Shown here: one piece after another, positions 29,621 through 42,071 of the stretch | Layout: every line of letters starts with the position of its first letter | Position numbering within the stretch: the stretch's first letter is position 1 | Source: Lucinisca nassula | Taxonomy: Eukaryota; Mollusca; Bivalvia; Lucinida; Lucinidae | Direction of reading: 5' to 3' | Assembly (NCBI GenBank): GCA_963580285.1 | Contig: OY757013.1 | Coordinates: 138,510,521-138,574,520 of the forward strand | DNA length: 64,000 nt | Made by a program: the position numbers and the translations under genes | Notes under the pieces: generated by a model | Seen by the model: the letters and a program-made list of their open reading frames with translations, nothing else | The model's database searches: none | What the model was told of the DNA's origin: nothing

Positions 29621-32600
29621 CTATATTTTGTCCAGGTAGTTCGTTTTCTCAAAGGAATTGAAAACCGCGTCCCTCATTTCCTGTGACATTAGATTGAGCA
29701 AAGAAATCGCGTTTATCTCCCCTTGGTTTCCTAGTGCTGTTAGTTCTCCCTTTAGTTCCCTTCAAGCGGGGCCGTGTGCGGGGCACTCTGCGAGGTAGTG
29801 TTGAACACTCTCCACCCCGCCACAGTGCCCGCATAATGGATCGGCCGCGTTATAGAAGATGTTGTGTGCATTTAGTCCGTTGACCCCAAGTCTTAGTCGT
29901 GTATATATGCGATCGACTTTCGGCTGTCGCTGTATTGAACTATTTTCGGGGTCAAGGACTGGCAGATCGAGTGTCTGAAGCCGTGTTGTCCCTGCCATAT
30001 GCGCGCCCATTCCTTTTTGATGCTGGCCTTAATGATTGTGTAGACTTCTTGTGGGGTGGGGAGGTAGTCAAGTTCCTTCCCCCGGGTCAGAGCTTCTTTG
30101 GCCAGCGTGTCTGCGCGCTCATTCCCCTGCACGTTGCAGTGGGAGGGGATCCAATCTATGTTCAGGGTGATGCCTTGTTTTAGTATTTTGTGTATTAGGA
30201 TATGAATGACCTGCAGTATATCCGGTCTTGTAGTGCTGTTTCCAGAGTTTATGCTTTGTACTGAGCTTAATGGGTCCGTTAGTATAACAACACTATCGGG
30301 TTTTTCTTCCTGTATCTCTTCCAAAGCTTTCTGTATGGCTATAAGTTCTGCAGAGTAGACTGTGAGGTGCTGGTTAAAGTTGAATTTTTGGTCGAAATTT
30401 AATTCTGGTATTGTGAACGCGCACCCTGTTTCTTTTTTGTCAGCATCTTTGCTGCCATCAGTGAAAATTTTAAGCGCTTGCTTATAGTTTTCACTGATGT
30501 GTGATTCTGCGATCTCATTGCATTTTTTCTGTGTTGTTTCAGTTTTCTTTATGACACCCGTTAGTGTTGTTTTTGCGCGTAGGCTTCTAAAATTAAAAAC
30601 TTCGGGATATGTTTTTTCCGCTGTTTTGACCTGTTCGAGGTCATGTTTTTTAATTAGGTCCTGGACTTTGATAATATAGGGGATCTTTCCTCGTAACCTA
30701 TCTCTTTTAACATGATTGGGCGTGTCGGCGATCATTTGGTTTACGGGGAGACTTTCCCTAAGACTGCTTGAGCGGGCCCAGTACTTGAGCTGCAGTTCAT
30801 CCCTCCGCAGGTGCAGGGGCATGACGCTGCATTCAATCTCCAGGTCCAGGTTCCGCGTTCCCCTGTATGCCCCAGAAGCGATTCTGAGGGCTGCGGCCTG
30901 TATGCTATCTAGTTTTTTCAGGTGTGATGGCGTCGCAGACGCGTATGCTTGGCACCGTAATCAATTTTGCTTCTTATGAGTGCTGTGTACATTTTGATCA
31001 GGGTTTTCTTGTCTGCTCCAAAGTTTGCCCCCGAGACCGCCCTGAGCACATTTAGGTCCCGCTGGGACCTGGACACCAGATTTTCAATGTGCAGTCTCCA
31101 TGTTAGATTGCTATCAAAGTACATGCCCAGGAATCTGGCCTGACCGTCGTACTTTATTTCCTGCCCGTCATACGCCAGCCTAGGCATGCCCTTTGTGTCT
31201 GCGAAATTTCTATTGAAAACCACCACTGTTGTTTTTTTTCAGTTGATAATTTGAAACCCCAGTTTGTAGCCCAATCATGTATGGCATGTAGCGCTTTTTG
31301 TGGTGCAGGAATGACACTTTTGGTTTTCTCGCGGTTTTCCATACTAAGCCGTCATCTGTGAACATGGATATTTCCAGCGGTAATGCGTGAAGTGTTTCCT
31401 GCAGTGTGTTCATTAGTAGGTTGAAGAGGATAGGAGATAGCACCGACCCCTGGGGGAACCGTTCTCGCATTCATAAAAACCGGACACATCGTTACCTATT
31501 TTTACTTTCATTTTTCTATCAGTCAAAAAGTCTCTGATCCAGGTTAACATTTTTCCATGAATTCCGAATTTGTTTAGTTTTAGAAGGACCCCCCCCCCTA
31601 GTCCACAGTAGGTCGAAAGCTTTTTCTAAATTCAAGAAAACCGCTACCAGTGAGTGTTTGATTAATTTTGCCTTTCGGATGGCGGATTCTAGGCTGGTGA
31701 TTTGGTCAATGGTAGATCTATGTTTCCTAAAACCTGATTGTTCGTCTGCTAAGAGTTTATTTTTCTCAATGTGTGCTGTTAGTCTAGATGCTACCATGGT
31801 TTCCATGATTTTACATATGGTTGATGTGAGTGAAATCGGCCTATACGATTTCGGCTCATGGGGGTCCTTGTCCGATTTTAATATTGGAACGATGGTGCTC
31901 TCCTTCCATTTTGTAGGGAGGGTCCCCTCGTTCCAAGATTTGTTTATTAATGCGAGAAGCTGATTTTTTCCCTTTTCTGGTAGATTTTTTAACATGTCGT
32001 AGTGAACGGTGTCGGCCCCGGGGGCGGTGCTCTTTTTCTTATTTAGCGCGCTTTGCAGCTCCCTGTGGGAGAAGTTCGCATTGTATGCACGGCACTGGCC
32101 AGCGCGATCGGCGTCCTGTACGGCCTGCTCAATCATCGGGTCCTGCGTTTCCCTAATGCGCCTAAAGTTTGGGTCTAAATTTTCATTACTGCAGACTTTC
32201 CGGTAGTGTTGTGCTAAGATTTCTACTTTTTCTTCGTTTTCATGAAATCTGTTGTTTCCTTGTTTTAAAACCTCTACCGGCTTTAGGGGTTTTCCATTAA
32301 ACCTTTTTATTGTGTCCCAAATTTTCTTAGCATTTGTTTTCTATGTGAGGGTGGATACAAAATCCCCCCAGGCTTGTTGTTTTGTTTGTGTTAAAACATA
32401 TTTTGTTTTACCTCTCTAACACGTCTATATTCCTCCAAAAGGGCGACTGTTTTGTTTTTCCTATACTTATAATATATTTTGTTTTTCTTTTTGACTGCCT
32501 TGCTACAATTTTCATCCCACCATGGTAAGGTGTTTTTTTTGCTTATTTTTGGTTGTGTTTTTGGTATTGATTTTTCACATGCCGCCATTATTTCGAAACA

Positions 32601-33459
32601 AAATCCTCATTGTTTTTATTGATACTCGAGCCTTCGAGAGATATGTTGATGTGTTTAAGTTTCTGCCTAAAGAGGTCCCAGTCTGCTTTGTCTAAATTCC
32701 CACGTCGGACAGGCCGTTGCGTTACGCATTTGTGAGTGAAGTTGAGCGACGTCAGGATGGGGAAGTGTTCGCCTCCCATCGTGTCGTCTCCCACTTGCCA
32801 CTCACTATATTGGCATAGTGATGCGCTAATCAGTGTTAAGTCTATGGCGCTCGTGCTACCGCGCTCGATGTTGAGTCGTGTGCCACACCCCGTGTTAAGG
32901 ATTACGTAATCAATGCTGTTTATGCCATCGACCAGTTCTAGGCCTCGTCGTTTTTCATATGTGGGGTTGTGGTTTGTCTCCCATAGTTCGTGTCTGGCAT
33001 TGAAATCCCCTTGAAAAAATTGATTTTTTCCCTAATTTTTTGTAAATTTCATCATAATCGTCAGACGTTACTACTGCTTTAGGTGGTGCATAGAAGTTTA
33101 CTATGTCTATGTTTTCTTTTTGTCCAAAAATTCTGACGATCACCACCTCTATTTCTTTTTTTGTGTGTGTCTAAATTTGATTTCTTCCGAATCTAATCCT
33201 GTTTTGATAAAGGTGGCTAGCCCTCCCCCGCGCTCCCCCTTTTCCCTACTGAAATTGACCGCAGTTTTGTATCCTGGATTCTTTGTTGGTTTACTATCTT
33301 TTTTGAGACAGTTTCTTGGATAGCTTTTACCTCCGGTGTGTAGCCTAAAGTTTCTAGATAAATCCCTAAAGCCCCGAGTTTTGTTTCATGTTCCCTGCCA
33401 GACAGACTACGGGCGTTCCACTGCAACACACGGATTTTCGCAATGGTGCTGGGGTCCAT
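29621..33459 (-). pseudogene. LINE B ORF2 polyprotein (endonuclease, RT, RNase H)
   Basis: ATG at 33459 begins MDPSTIAKIRVLQWNARSL (endonuclease block), followed by IQETVSKK, VNFYAPPKAV and GGEHFPILTSL. RT: SYRPISLTSTICKIMETM, DEQSGFRKHRSTIDQI, motif A FLNLEKAFDLLW, motif B QGSVLSPILFN, motif C FTDDGLVW. RNase H: IFTDGSKDADKK, SAELIAIQKAL, LTDPLSSVQ, DWIPSHCNVQGNERAD. The C-terminus has the CCHC-like motif. At least six frameshifts or stops (near 33200, 32950, 32390, 31590 in a C-run, 30930 and 29930, and TGA at ~29765) kill it. In motif A the first catalytic Asp is Asn. The final 46 codons to TAG at 29621 are readable. Confidence 0.85.
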
Positions 33460-33791
33460 AAGGCAGTTAGAGTTTTTATGTTTTAGTGTCGTGTGTTTTT
33501 ACGTCCACCCTTGATCCTTCGTCCAGGATCAGTGGAGCTGTAATCCGCGTTTTTCCTTAAGAGTTCTTGTGTCTCGCGATTGTTGTGTTTTCTCCTTGTG
33601 ATTTTCGCTTTCCGCCTGTTATATGCGGTTGCGGGTGTGGGTGCGGCGCTGGTTAGTTTATTTTCCGTTGATTCTCATGGTGATGGGTGGGGGGGGGTTC
33701 TCATTGTTTGCGGCGGTTTCCCCTGTGGTGCCCGACGTATTCATGTTGTCGGTCTCCACTCTGTGTGTGGTGGTGTTTTCGATGATGAGGT

Positions 33792-34400
33792 CTATGACCT
33801 CATCTGACGCCTTGATGCTTCGCAGTTTTTGTTTGTTGAGCTCGTGCAGGATTGAGCTTGTGGCCTTTTTATTGCTGCGGCGATGAGAGTTTCGACCTCC
33901 ATTTTTGTGTAGGTCTCTTTATTGTTGTCTTTTAGGTTTTTACGGGCCTTGTGCAGGGGGTGCGGTATAAGCCGCACTGGGGGGGGGGGGGGGCGGTGTA
34001 AGCCGCAAGCCCGCTCCTGATTTCTTGCGCGGTGTTTATTGATTGAGATTGGGATTTTGCTTGTTCCCAATCTCTGGCTATTTGACCGTTTATTTGATCG
34101 ATTTGCGCCTTGTAGTTAAGAAAGAATGTGCACCCGCGCCATGCTGCGCCATGGCCGGCCAATCCGCAATTTGCGCACTTTTTGTTATGCTTTGTTTTGC
34201 ACTCATTATGTTTATGGACCCCAGCACAGTGCGGGCATGTAGATTTTTTGTTTCGGCAATTTTTTTCTGAGTAGCCATATTTCTGACACTTTTGGCAGCG
34301 CAGGTATTGCAAATAGCATGGTCGCAGTGGATAAGTGATATCTGCTGTACTTGTAATCTCAAAGGTTGGCGTTTCCTTATTAGTCGTTCGTCAAATGTAT
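33792..34400 (-). pseudogene. LINE B gag-like ORF1 with three CCHC zinc knuckles
   Basis: Reads PTFEITSTADITYPL, then CQKCQKYGYSEKNC, CPHCAGVHKHNEC and CANCGLAGHGAAWRGC, which are the three zinc knuckles that bind the element's RNA. After QSINTAQEIRSGLAAYTAPP the frame shifts in a poly-C tract (33980-33990) and continues as HPLHKARKNLKDNNKE, ending near 33792. The N-terminal RRM-like half is missing at the junction with LINE C. Confidence 0.82.
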
Positions 34401-34404
34401 TGTA

Positions 34405-35515
34405 TCAAAATATAAACAGTGTAGCTTTTAGTTCCTGTCTGGGTTCTACATTTCCTTCACAGTGGAAAAGAATGTGTTTGATGTCATTTTGTTCATCTTT
34501 TTCACATCTGTTACATTTGATGTGGTTTTGATTAAATACACAGTGGGTCCCTAGTTTACTGTGATTTAGACGCAAACGTGTGTAAACTGCGCCATGTTTT
34601 CGGTTATCGCTGTAATCGGTTATAGTATTTTTAACCTTGGGTTCAAATCTATGGTAGGAGCGACCTTTGCTTTGTGGGTTGTCCCATAATTTTTGCCATT
34701 TTGTCATAATGGCCTGGTTAATTACCGGGTATATTTCTGTTTTTGTTGGTAGGGTCTGATCGTTTTTACCGTCTGTCATTTGGTAGGGTCTGATCGTTTT
34801 TACCGTTTGTCATTTCTCATTTGGAACTTGAGTCTGGCATTTCATTACCTGGGATATCTACATGGGATGGAATCCATTCCAGGTAGATATTGTTGCCTTT
34901 GTCTTTAGCTGAGTCTAAGAGTAGAAGTATTTTGTTTATTTTATCTGGTCTTGTTTTTGATAGGCCAGATTGGAGGGCTTGTATTGAGCTGAGGGAGTCT
35001 TTAAGTATGACTGTCTCAGGGATGTTGTTTTCAATGATCCATTTAATGGCATTTTCTATTGCTATTAATTCAATAGTAAATATCGACAGGCTCAGATTAG
35101 TTTTGAGTTCGATGATCAAGTTTTCATCAGGGACCGAAACTGCTGCTCCTGCCGTTTGTTTTTCAATACCTTTGCTGCCATCCGTATATATCCGTAATCT
35201 ACCCCTATGATTTTTTTCTATCTAGTTTAGACTACTTTGTTTCATAATTTTTATGTCATTTTCGCCTTTCTTTCCAATGATGTCCTTGATTTCACAGGAG
35301 GGTGGGTTGTGCTTTAGGTCACACTTGTTTCTATAATGGGGTGGTTCGATATCCTTAGGTATGTTCAGCTCAGCTATGAGCTTCTGAACTGTAACGGAGT
35401 ATTGTCCGTATTGGTGTGCCTTTTTGGTGGTTTGGCACCCATGTTCCCCAATGAGGTCATTTACGGGCAAAGTTTTACCCAATGGCGAGGACCGTGCCCA
35501 GTATTTTAGGATTAA
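34405..35515 (-). pseudogene. LINE C RNase H and C-terminal part
   Basis: Continues LINE C beyond the inserted element: ILKYWARSSPLGKTLPVND, RNase H blocks FTIELIAIENAI, LKDSLSSIQALQSG and EWIPSHVDIPGNE, then a duplicated ACGGTCTGATCG...-type stretch at 34756-34810. The C-terminal motif is CNRCEKDEQNDIKHILFHC, ending at ELKATL. Relative to LINE D about 45 residues are missing at the C-terminus. Confidence 0.85.
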
Positions 35516-35905
35516 CTAGAATTTGTTTTTCTACAAAAACACAGATGTCTCCCCCGTTTTTGACTGCTAAGTATAACCTTGACATTGGAGGTATTGAGCT
35601 GGGTCTTGTGTGCAACACATCATATAATGAAGATGAACATTTCTGCATAGTAACTTTAAAAATGTTCATAGAAAAATAAAAAAGTTATTGGCCGTAAACA
35701 AAAAAAGCACTTTTTTACCTTTGACCTCTAAGTATGGCCTTGACCTTTGCAGTACAACACATCGTCTCATGATGGTTAACATTTCTGCCAAGTAATTTCA
35801 TAATCCATCAAAGAATAAGGAAGTTATTGACTGTCCTTTTTTTTACCTTTGACCTCTAGGTATGACCTTGACATTGGAGGTATGGACCTAGGTCTTGCAC
35901 ATGAC

Positions 35906-37430
35906 TCATGGTCCAACTTTCAAGCCTCTAGCTCCAATAGTTTTTGAGATATCTTGCAATAACTCTTGAAAGGGGCATAATCCGGATGAGAAGAAAAAAT
36001 ACGCGTCAGCTTATTTTCCATTAGGAATGCATATATGAAATTTCATAACCATAGCATACACAGTTCTAAAGTTCTGCTATGCATCACTTTTAGCATTCAT
36101 TACAATGGGCACAAATTACCAAAATGACAAAGGGCCATAACTCGCAAAGTATTTTTCGGAATTTTGTCAAAAGTTAATCAGTTCCTATACTCATCACCAC
36201 CAATATACTCAACAACTTTCAAGGGTCTAGCTCCAATAGTGTTTGAGATATTTTGCTGACAAGATTTTATTAAAAAAATTTCAAAGGGCAATAACTCTTG
36301 AAAGGGGCATAATCCGGACGAGAAAAAAATACGCGTCAGCTAATTTTTCATGAGGAATCCATATATGAAATTTCAAAACCCTAGCATACACGGTTCTAAA
36401 GTTATGCTATGCATCACTTTTAGCATACATTACAATGGGCACAAATTACCAAAATGACAAAGGGCCATAACTCACAAAGTATTTTTTGGAATTTTGTCAA
36501 AAGTTAATCATTTCATCTACTCATTACCACCAATATATTCACCAATTTTCAAGCCTCTAGCTCCAATAGTTTTTGAGATATCTTGCTGACAAGATTTTAT
36601 TAAAAAATTTTTAAAGGGCAATTATTCTTGAAAGGGGCATAATCCAGACGAGAAAAAAATACGCGTCAGCTTATTTTCCATCAGAAATGCATATATGAAA
36701 TTTCAAAACCCTAGCATACACGGTTCTAAAGTTATGCTATGCATCACTTTTAGCATACATTACAATGGGCACAAATTACCAAAATGACAAAGGGCCATAA
36801 CTCAATAAGTATTTTTCGGAATTTTGTCATAAGTTAATCAGTTCATATACTCATCACCAACAATCTATTCACCACATTTCAAGGCTCTAGCTCCAATAGT
36901 TTTTTAGATATCTTGATGACAAGATTTTATTAAAAAAAATTCAAAGGGCAATAACTCTTGAAAGGGGCATATTCCGGACGAGAAAAAAAATACGCGTCAG
37001 CGAATTTTCCATGAGGAATCCATATATGAAATTTCAAAACCCTAGCATACACGGTTCTAAAGTTATCCTATGCATCACTTTTAGCATACATTACAATGGG
37101 CACAAATTACCAAAATGACAAGGGGCCATAACTCACAAAGCATTTTTCGGAATTTTGTCAAAAGTTAATCAGTTCATCTACTCATCACCATCAATATATT
37201 CACCAACTTTCAAGGCTCTAGCTCCAATAGTTTTTGAGATATCTTGCTGACAAGATTTTATTAAAAAAAAAAAAAAAAATCAAAGGGCAATAACTCTTGA
37301 AGGGGGCATAATCCGGACGAGAAAAAAAATATGCGTAAGCTAATTTTCCATGAGGAATCCATATATGAAATTTCAAAACCCTAGCATACACGGTTCTGTA
37401 GTTATGCTATGCATCAAAAGCGTAACTGAC
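35906..37430 (+). repeat. ~330-bp tandem array, about 4.7 units
   Basis: GCTCCAATAG recurs at 35931, 36230, 36560, 36890 and 37221. The spacing is 330-331 except the first (299), where CTGACAAGATTTTATTAAAA is deleted. Units are very similar. The array ends with GACGGACAAACGAACGAACG and a hairpin at 37460-37494 (TATGCCCCTCCAACTTT / AAAGTTGGGGGCATA). Confidence 0.92.
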
Positions 37431-37494
37431 GGACAAACGAACGAACGAACCAGAACCAATATGCCCCTCCAACTTTTTCAAAGTTGGGGGCATA

Positions 37495-38490
37495 ATAAGA
37501 AAGTTATTGACAGAACACAAAAAAGGCCCTTTTTTACCTTTAACCTCTATGTATGACCTTGACCTTTCAGGTATTAAACTGGGTCATGCGTGCAACACAT
37601 CATCTCATGGTGGTTAACATTTCTGTCTAGCAATTTCAAAATCTATCTAAAAATAAGAAAGTTATTGACCAAACACGAAAAAAGGCCCCTTTTTTACCTT
37701 TGACCTCTATGTATGACCTTGACATTTTAGGTACCAAACTGAATCATGCATGCAACACATCGTCCCATGATAGTTAACATGTTTGCCAAGTAACTTCAAA
37801 TTCTATTTAAAGATAGGCAAGTTATTGACAAAACCCGAAAAAAGGCCCCTTTTTTTACCTTTGACCTCTAAGTATGACCTTGACCTTTGAGGTACCAACC
37901 TGGGTCATGCGCGCAACACATCGCCTTATATTGGTTCACATTTCTGCCATGTGATTTCAAAATCCATCTCAAAATAAGAAAGTTATTGACCAAATACGAA
38001 AAAAAGGCCCACTTTTTGACCTTTGACCTCTAAGTATGACCTTGACCTTTGAGGTACCGACCTGCCTCATGTGCACCACACATCGTCTCATGATTGTTAA
38101 TAATTATGTCAAGAAATTTTAAAATCCATCTCAAAATTAGAAAGTTATTGACCAAATACGAAAAAAAGGCCCCTTTTTTGACCTTTGACCTCTAAGTATG
38201 ACCTTGACCTTTGAGGAACCGACCTGCCTCATGCGCACCACACATTGTCTTATGGTTGTTAATAATTATGCCAAGTAATTTTAAAATCCATCTCAAAATA
38301 AGAAAGTTATTGACCAAATACGAAAAAAGGCCCCTTTTTTGACCTTTGACCTCTAAGTATGACCTTGACCTTTAAGGTACCGACCTGCCTCTTGCGCACC
38401 ACACATCGTCTTATGGTTGTTAATATATCTGCCGAGTAATTTTAAAATCCATCAAAAAATAAGAAAGTTATTGACCGGACAGGATTTGCC
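37495..38490 (+). repeat. ~161-bp tandem array, about 6 units (plus two at 35560-35905)
   Basis: CCTCTAAGTATGACCTTGAC recurs at 37544, 37704, 37865, 38027, 38189 and 38350 (spacings 160-162), with GAAAGTTATTGACCAAA between. Two diverged units lie left of the 330-bp array (35725, 35853), so the 330-bp element appears to have inserted inside this array. Confidence 0.92.
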
Positions 38491-38659
38491 CATACATATA
38501 TACATACCAACAAACTTCCAAGGGAGATAATTCAAAAAGTATAAATGCGAGAGTTATGGTTCTTGCGCACTGCACATCGTCTAATGCTGATTAATATTTA
38601 TACGAAGTTTCGTGAAGATAGCTCTAACGGTTTTCAAGTTACAGAGCGGACACGAATGT

Positions 38660-38767
38660 GTGACAGACAGACGGACAGACAGACAGACGGACAGACGGAC
38701 AGACAGACAGACGCCCGGGGGAAAAACAATATGTCTCTCCGAAAAAAATTTTTTCGGGGGAGACATA
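38660..38767 (+). repeat. GACA/GACG run and terminal hairpin of the inserted element
   Basis: (GACAGACGGACA)-type microsatellite at 38661-38712, then TATGTCTCTCCGAAAAAA (38730) facing its inverse TTTTTTCGGGGGAGACATA. Confidence 0.85.
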
Positions 38768-41590
38768 ATTCCTCTCTTCTTAAATGGAGTGGTTTTATGC
38801 CACATTCTACCTCGAGTGCATTAATCGGGGTGGATATAAATGTCCTTGTTGCAATGCGAAGGGCTTGGTTTTGTATTGTGTCGAGCTTTTTAAGTTGGGC
38901 TTGTGAGGCAGAGTTATAGGCTTGTGCGCCATAATCTAGTTTACTTAAGATGAGGGCTTTGTATAGGTTGATAAGGGTGTGTTTGTCAGCACCGAAAGTT
39001 GTATCTGTGACCAAACGGAAATGTTTAGGTCTTTCTTACATTTTAGGATGAGCTGTTTTATGTGCTCATCCCATCTGAGTGCTTTATCAAGGATCAACCC
39101 TGGAGAGTTTACGTCGTCCACAAATTCAAGTTTTTTGCCAAATAGTTTGAGATCGAATATGGCGTTGTCGATGTTTTTTACGTCTAAAAACTATGGCTTT
39201 AGTTTTAGTGTTGGACACCTTAAACCCCCACGCCTCGGCCCAAAATTCGATTTGTTTGAGTGCTTTTTGAAGGGCATCTACGGCGCAACTGGGTGAATAA
39301 TGTTTTCTCCATATTGCGCTATCATCTGCAAATTGCGACAGCTGCAGTCTTTCTTCAGGCTCGAGATTCTCTTTTAATGTAACCATAATTATATTGAAAA
39401 GGATGGGACTGATAACACTGCCCTGGAGTAAGCCATTGTCTAATTTGTGCTGATTTTGGTGTTTCTTGTCCCACCCTTACTTGAATTTTTCGATTGTGGA
39501 GGAAATTGTGTATCCATTTAAGCATGTTTCCGTTTATGTCATATTGCTTCAGTTTACAGATGGTTCCTGTTCACCACATGAGGTCAAAGGCTTGTTCCAG
39601 TTCTAGAAAGACGGCAGCTACTATCTTATTTTCCAAGAAGGCCATATTTATCTCAGAGTCGAATCTGGTTAGTGATCAGTAGTAGATCTGTTGGCTCAAA
39701 CGACGGATTGAGTGTCATCCAGGTGCCCTTTGTTTTCTAAATGGGCCGTTAAGCGTTTAGCAATCATGGTTTCCATTGTTTTGCAGATACACGGTGAAAG
39801 TGGTATAGGTCTGTATGACCCTGGATCCAGTTTGTTTTTGATTGGTTTCATAATGGGTATGATGGTGGCAAGTTTCCATTCAGGTGGGAGTTCTCCTCTT
39901 TGATAGGAGATATTCAAAAGTTTCAATAGTTCCATTTTAGAGTTATCTGGTAGTTGTTTAAGCATTTCATAGTGGATTGTATCCGCTCCTGGTGTTGATT
40001 CCTTTTTTGATGATAATGCTGTTCCCAGTTCAAAAAATGTAAAGGGTCGGTTTAAGTCTGAGTTGTTTTCTGTTGCCTGGGGTTCCGGGGTGTGACCAAT
40101 CTTCCCTATCTTCCATAATTATTTTAACGGCTTGGAATTTGGGCATATGGTTTGACGATTTCGGCATATTGTCATAATGTTGTGCTAGAGCATTAGCTTT
40201 TTCTTTTTCGTCGGTAATGATAGTTTTGTTTACCTCTAGGCAGGTAATATGGTCAGTAGGTTTGCCCCTAAAACGGTTAATCATATTCCATACTGTTTTG
40301 GTAAGAAGCCTCCGTGGTGTAGTGGTTACGCTACTCGCCTTGTAAACCAGGGATCGCCGGATCGATCCAGGGCTTCTCCAGACTTTCGGATGAGTCTTTA
40401 AACCGAGGTTCCGTCTCCGTATGACCTGAGCTGTTGGTGGGACGTAAAACTCTAACACTCACTCCATACTGTTTTGGAGTTTGCCTTATGATCTAGTTTA
40501 GAGACAAAGTCACGCCATGAATTAATCTGTTTGTCCCTTTTGATGTCTCTAGCTTCATTTTTAACCTGTTATAGTTTTTTTTGTTGTTCTGGAGTTTTAT
40601 TTTAAGGTATTTCTTTCTAACTTGTTCACGTTTTTTGATAGCTATAGTAATTTCCTGATCCCACCAGGGCGGTCGGAGCGATTTTACTTTTGGTTTTGTT
40701 TTAGGAATGGTTTCCTGGCAAATTTGTTGGAGGGATTCTACATAGTCTGTTGCTATTTCCTGGCTGGGCTGTTTTCATTAATTTTTAATGTTTCTGAGCA
40801 CAGGCTTTTGAATTTTTCCCAATCAGCTCTTTGTAAGTTCCATTTTGGATTGTGGGCTGTCCCCAGTGCATTGAATTTTAAAAGAAATCGGAGGTAGATG
40901 GGGAGGTGATCGCTTCCACAAGTGCTGCCCAGGGTTTCCCAGATTGTTCATATGCTCAGAGCTGGAGTGGCTATTGACAGGTCAGGCGACGTAGTATGTT
41001 CGGCCATTGTGGCTTCATCATTCTCATTGAGTATAATAAGGCAATTCTTTTTAACGAGGTCAAGTAAAGTTTTTCCCTTTGTGTCTGATTTAGAGCTCCA
41101 CAAGGAGTCATGGGCATTTAGGTCGCCTACAAGGATGAAATTTTTGGTAGGGATAAGGTCAAGAACTTTTTGATATTCATCAGCTGTGGATTTGCTATGA
41201 GGAGGGTTATAGCAATTAAGAATAGTTATTTTATCTTTTTTCAAATATATGGTGGTAGCACAGTATTCAAGATTGGGTTGTTCAATTTTGAGGTCTAAGT
41301 TTGTAAAAGGTAAATCGTTCCTAATATATGTTAGGACCCCGCTTCCTCTGTCTATTCTATGTTTGAAGGAGGCGACTTTGTAATGGGGTATATGGGGTAT
41401 TTTATCTTTCAACCACGTTTCTTGTAGGCATAGTAAATGGGGCTTAAGTTTTTTATCTTCCAAGTGCGACCTAAGTTCGGAAATATTGCCCATGTTACGG
41501 ATGTTCCATTGTATCAATTCAAGGTCAGAAGTTGTTGTTACAGCCGCGTGTGTGAAGCCGTTGCTGTAGTCGTGGGGCCATGAGGAGGGT
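38766..41590 (-). pseudogene. LINE C endonuclease and reverse transcriptase
   Basis: Endonuclease: LIQWNIRNMG, CLQETWLKDK, RGSGVLTYIRND, LNCYNPPHS, GDLNAHDSLWSS (40948-41517), then frameshift. RT: SYRPIPLSPCICKTMETM (about 39810), motif A FLELEQAFDLMW (Glu replaces the first Asp), motif C FADDSAIWRKH (39320), WGFKVSNTKTKAIVF, then TLINLYKALILSKLDYGAQAY and ALEVECGIKPLHLRREE at the insertion. An S3 SINE interrupts it at 40302-40462. Many frameshifts: an old copy. Confidence 0.87.
40302..40462 (+). mobile_element. tRNA-derived SINE, family S3, with 15-bp target duplications
   Basis: Head AAGCCTCCGTGGTGTAGTGG, B box GGATCGATCC, tail GGGACGTAAAACTCTAACAC then TCAC. Flanked by TCCATACTGTTTTGG at 40287-40301 and 40463-40477. 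Removing it restores the LINE C reading frame (KTVWNMIN), which dates the SINE after LINE C. Confidence 0.95.
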
Positions 41591-42071
41591 ATTAGTGTCT
41601 ACCGGAGGTCTCTTGTGGAAGTAACGTATAAATATTGTTACTATGATACGTTGCCTTAGGTTAAAAATTATTTGATCGTCTGTTTTTTTGCTGGGCAACC
41701 GTTGTGTTGGTATTTGTTATTATAGGATCGGCCTTTCTGACTTAATTGGATGAGGCAGTTCCTGTATTTTGCGGAGCATACCTCGGTACATTTTGTTTAA
41801 GGTGAACATGGGGCAGGTTATGGGTCTGTATGAGGCGGGGGGGGGGGGGAGTGTTATCTCTTTCATCCACATGCTTCTCTATAATGTTTGTTACTACACT
41901 TTCTTTCTGTCTTTTACTCATATTGGACGTGTTTGTGTGTAAAATGTCTGTTGATATATGTTTTAATTGTATAAGTGTGATAGTTTTTGTCATGTCAAGT
42001 CTAGTTGCTGGTTGTTCGGCAGTTTTTGTTTTATTTATTTTCGGAAAGTCCGTTTCTAAATTAAATAGTGT

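Larger units (their letters stand above)
29590..34405 (-). mobile_element. LINE B: I-like retrotransposon (gag, endonuclease, RT, RNase H), 5' truncated
   Basis: Minus-strand order: gag-like ORF1 (34400-33792), endonuclease (33459 downward), RT, RNase H (about 30480-30090), C-terminal Cys/His motif (CGHCGGVESVQHYLAEC) and stop at 29621. Gag + AP endonuclease + RT + RNase H is the I-superfamily layout (I, Nimb and relatives). The gag begins in mid-domain at the exact place where LINE C stops. Several frameshifts are present. Confidence 0.88.
35516..38765. mobile_element. Tandem-repeat-containing ('pearl'-type) element inserted in LINE C
   Basis: It interrupts the LINE C coding frame, and the junction (GGATTAA | ... 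| TAATTCC) is consistent with a TAA duplication. The left part starts with ATGTCTCCCCCG near 35546, and the right end is a hairpin with that sequence inverted (38730-38767). It contains a ~161-bp tandem array split by a ~330-bp tandem array, each followed by a GACG/GACA or GAAC run and a TATG...CATA hairpin. No ORF. Bivalve elements of this build (short tandem cores in a nonautonomous frame) are established. Confidence 0.8.
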
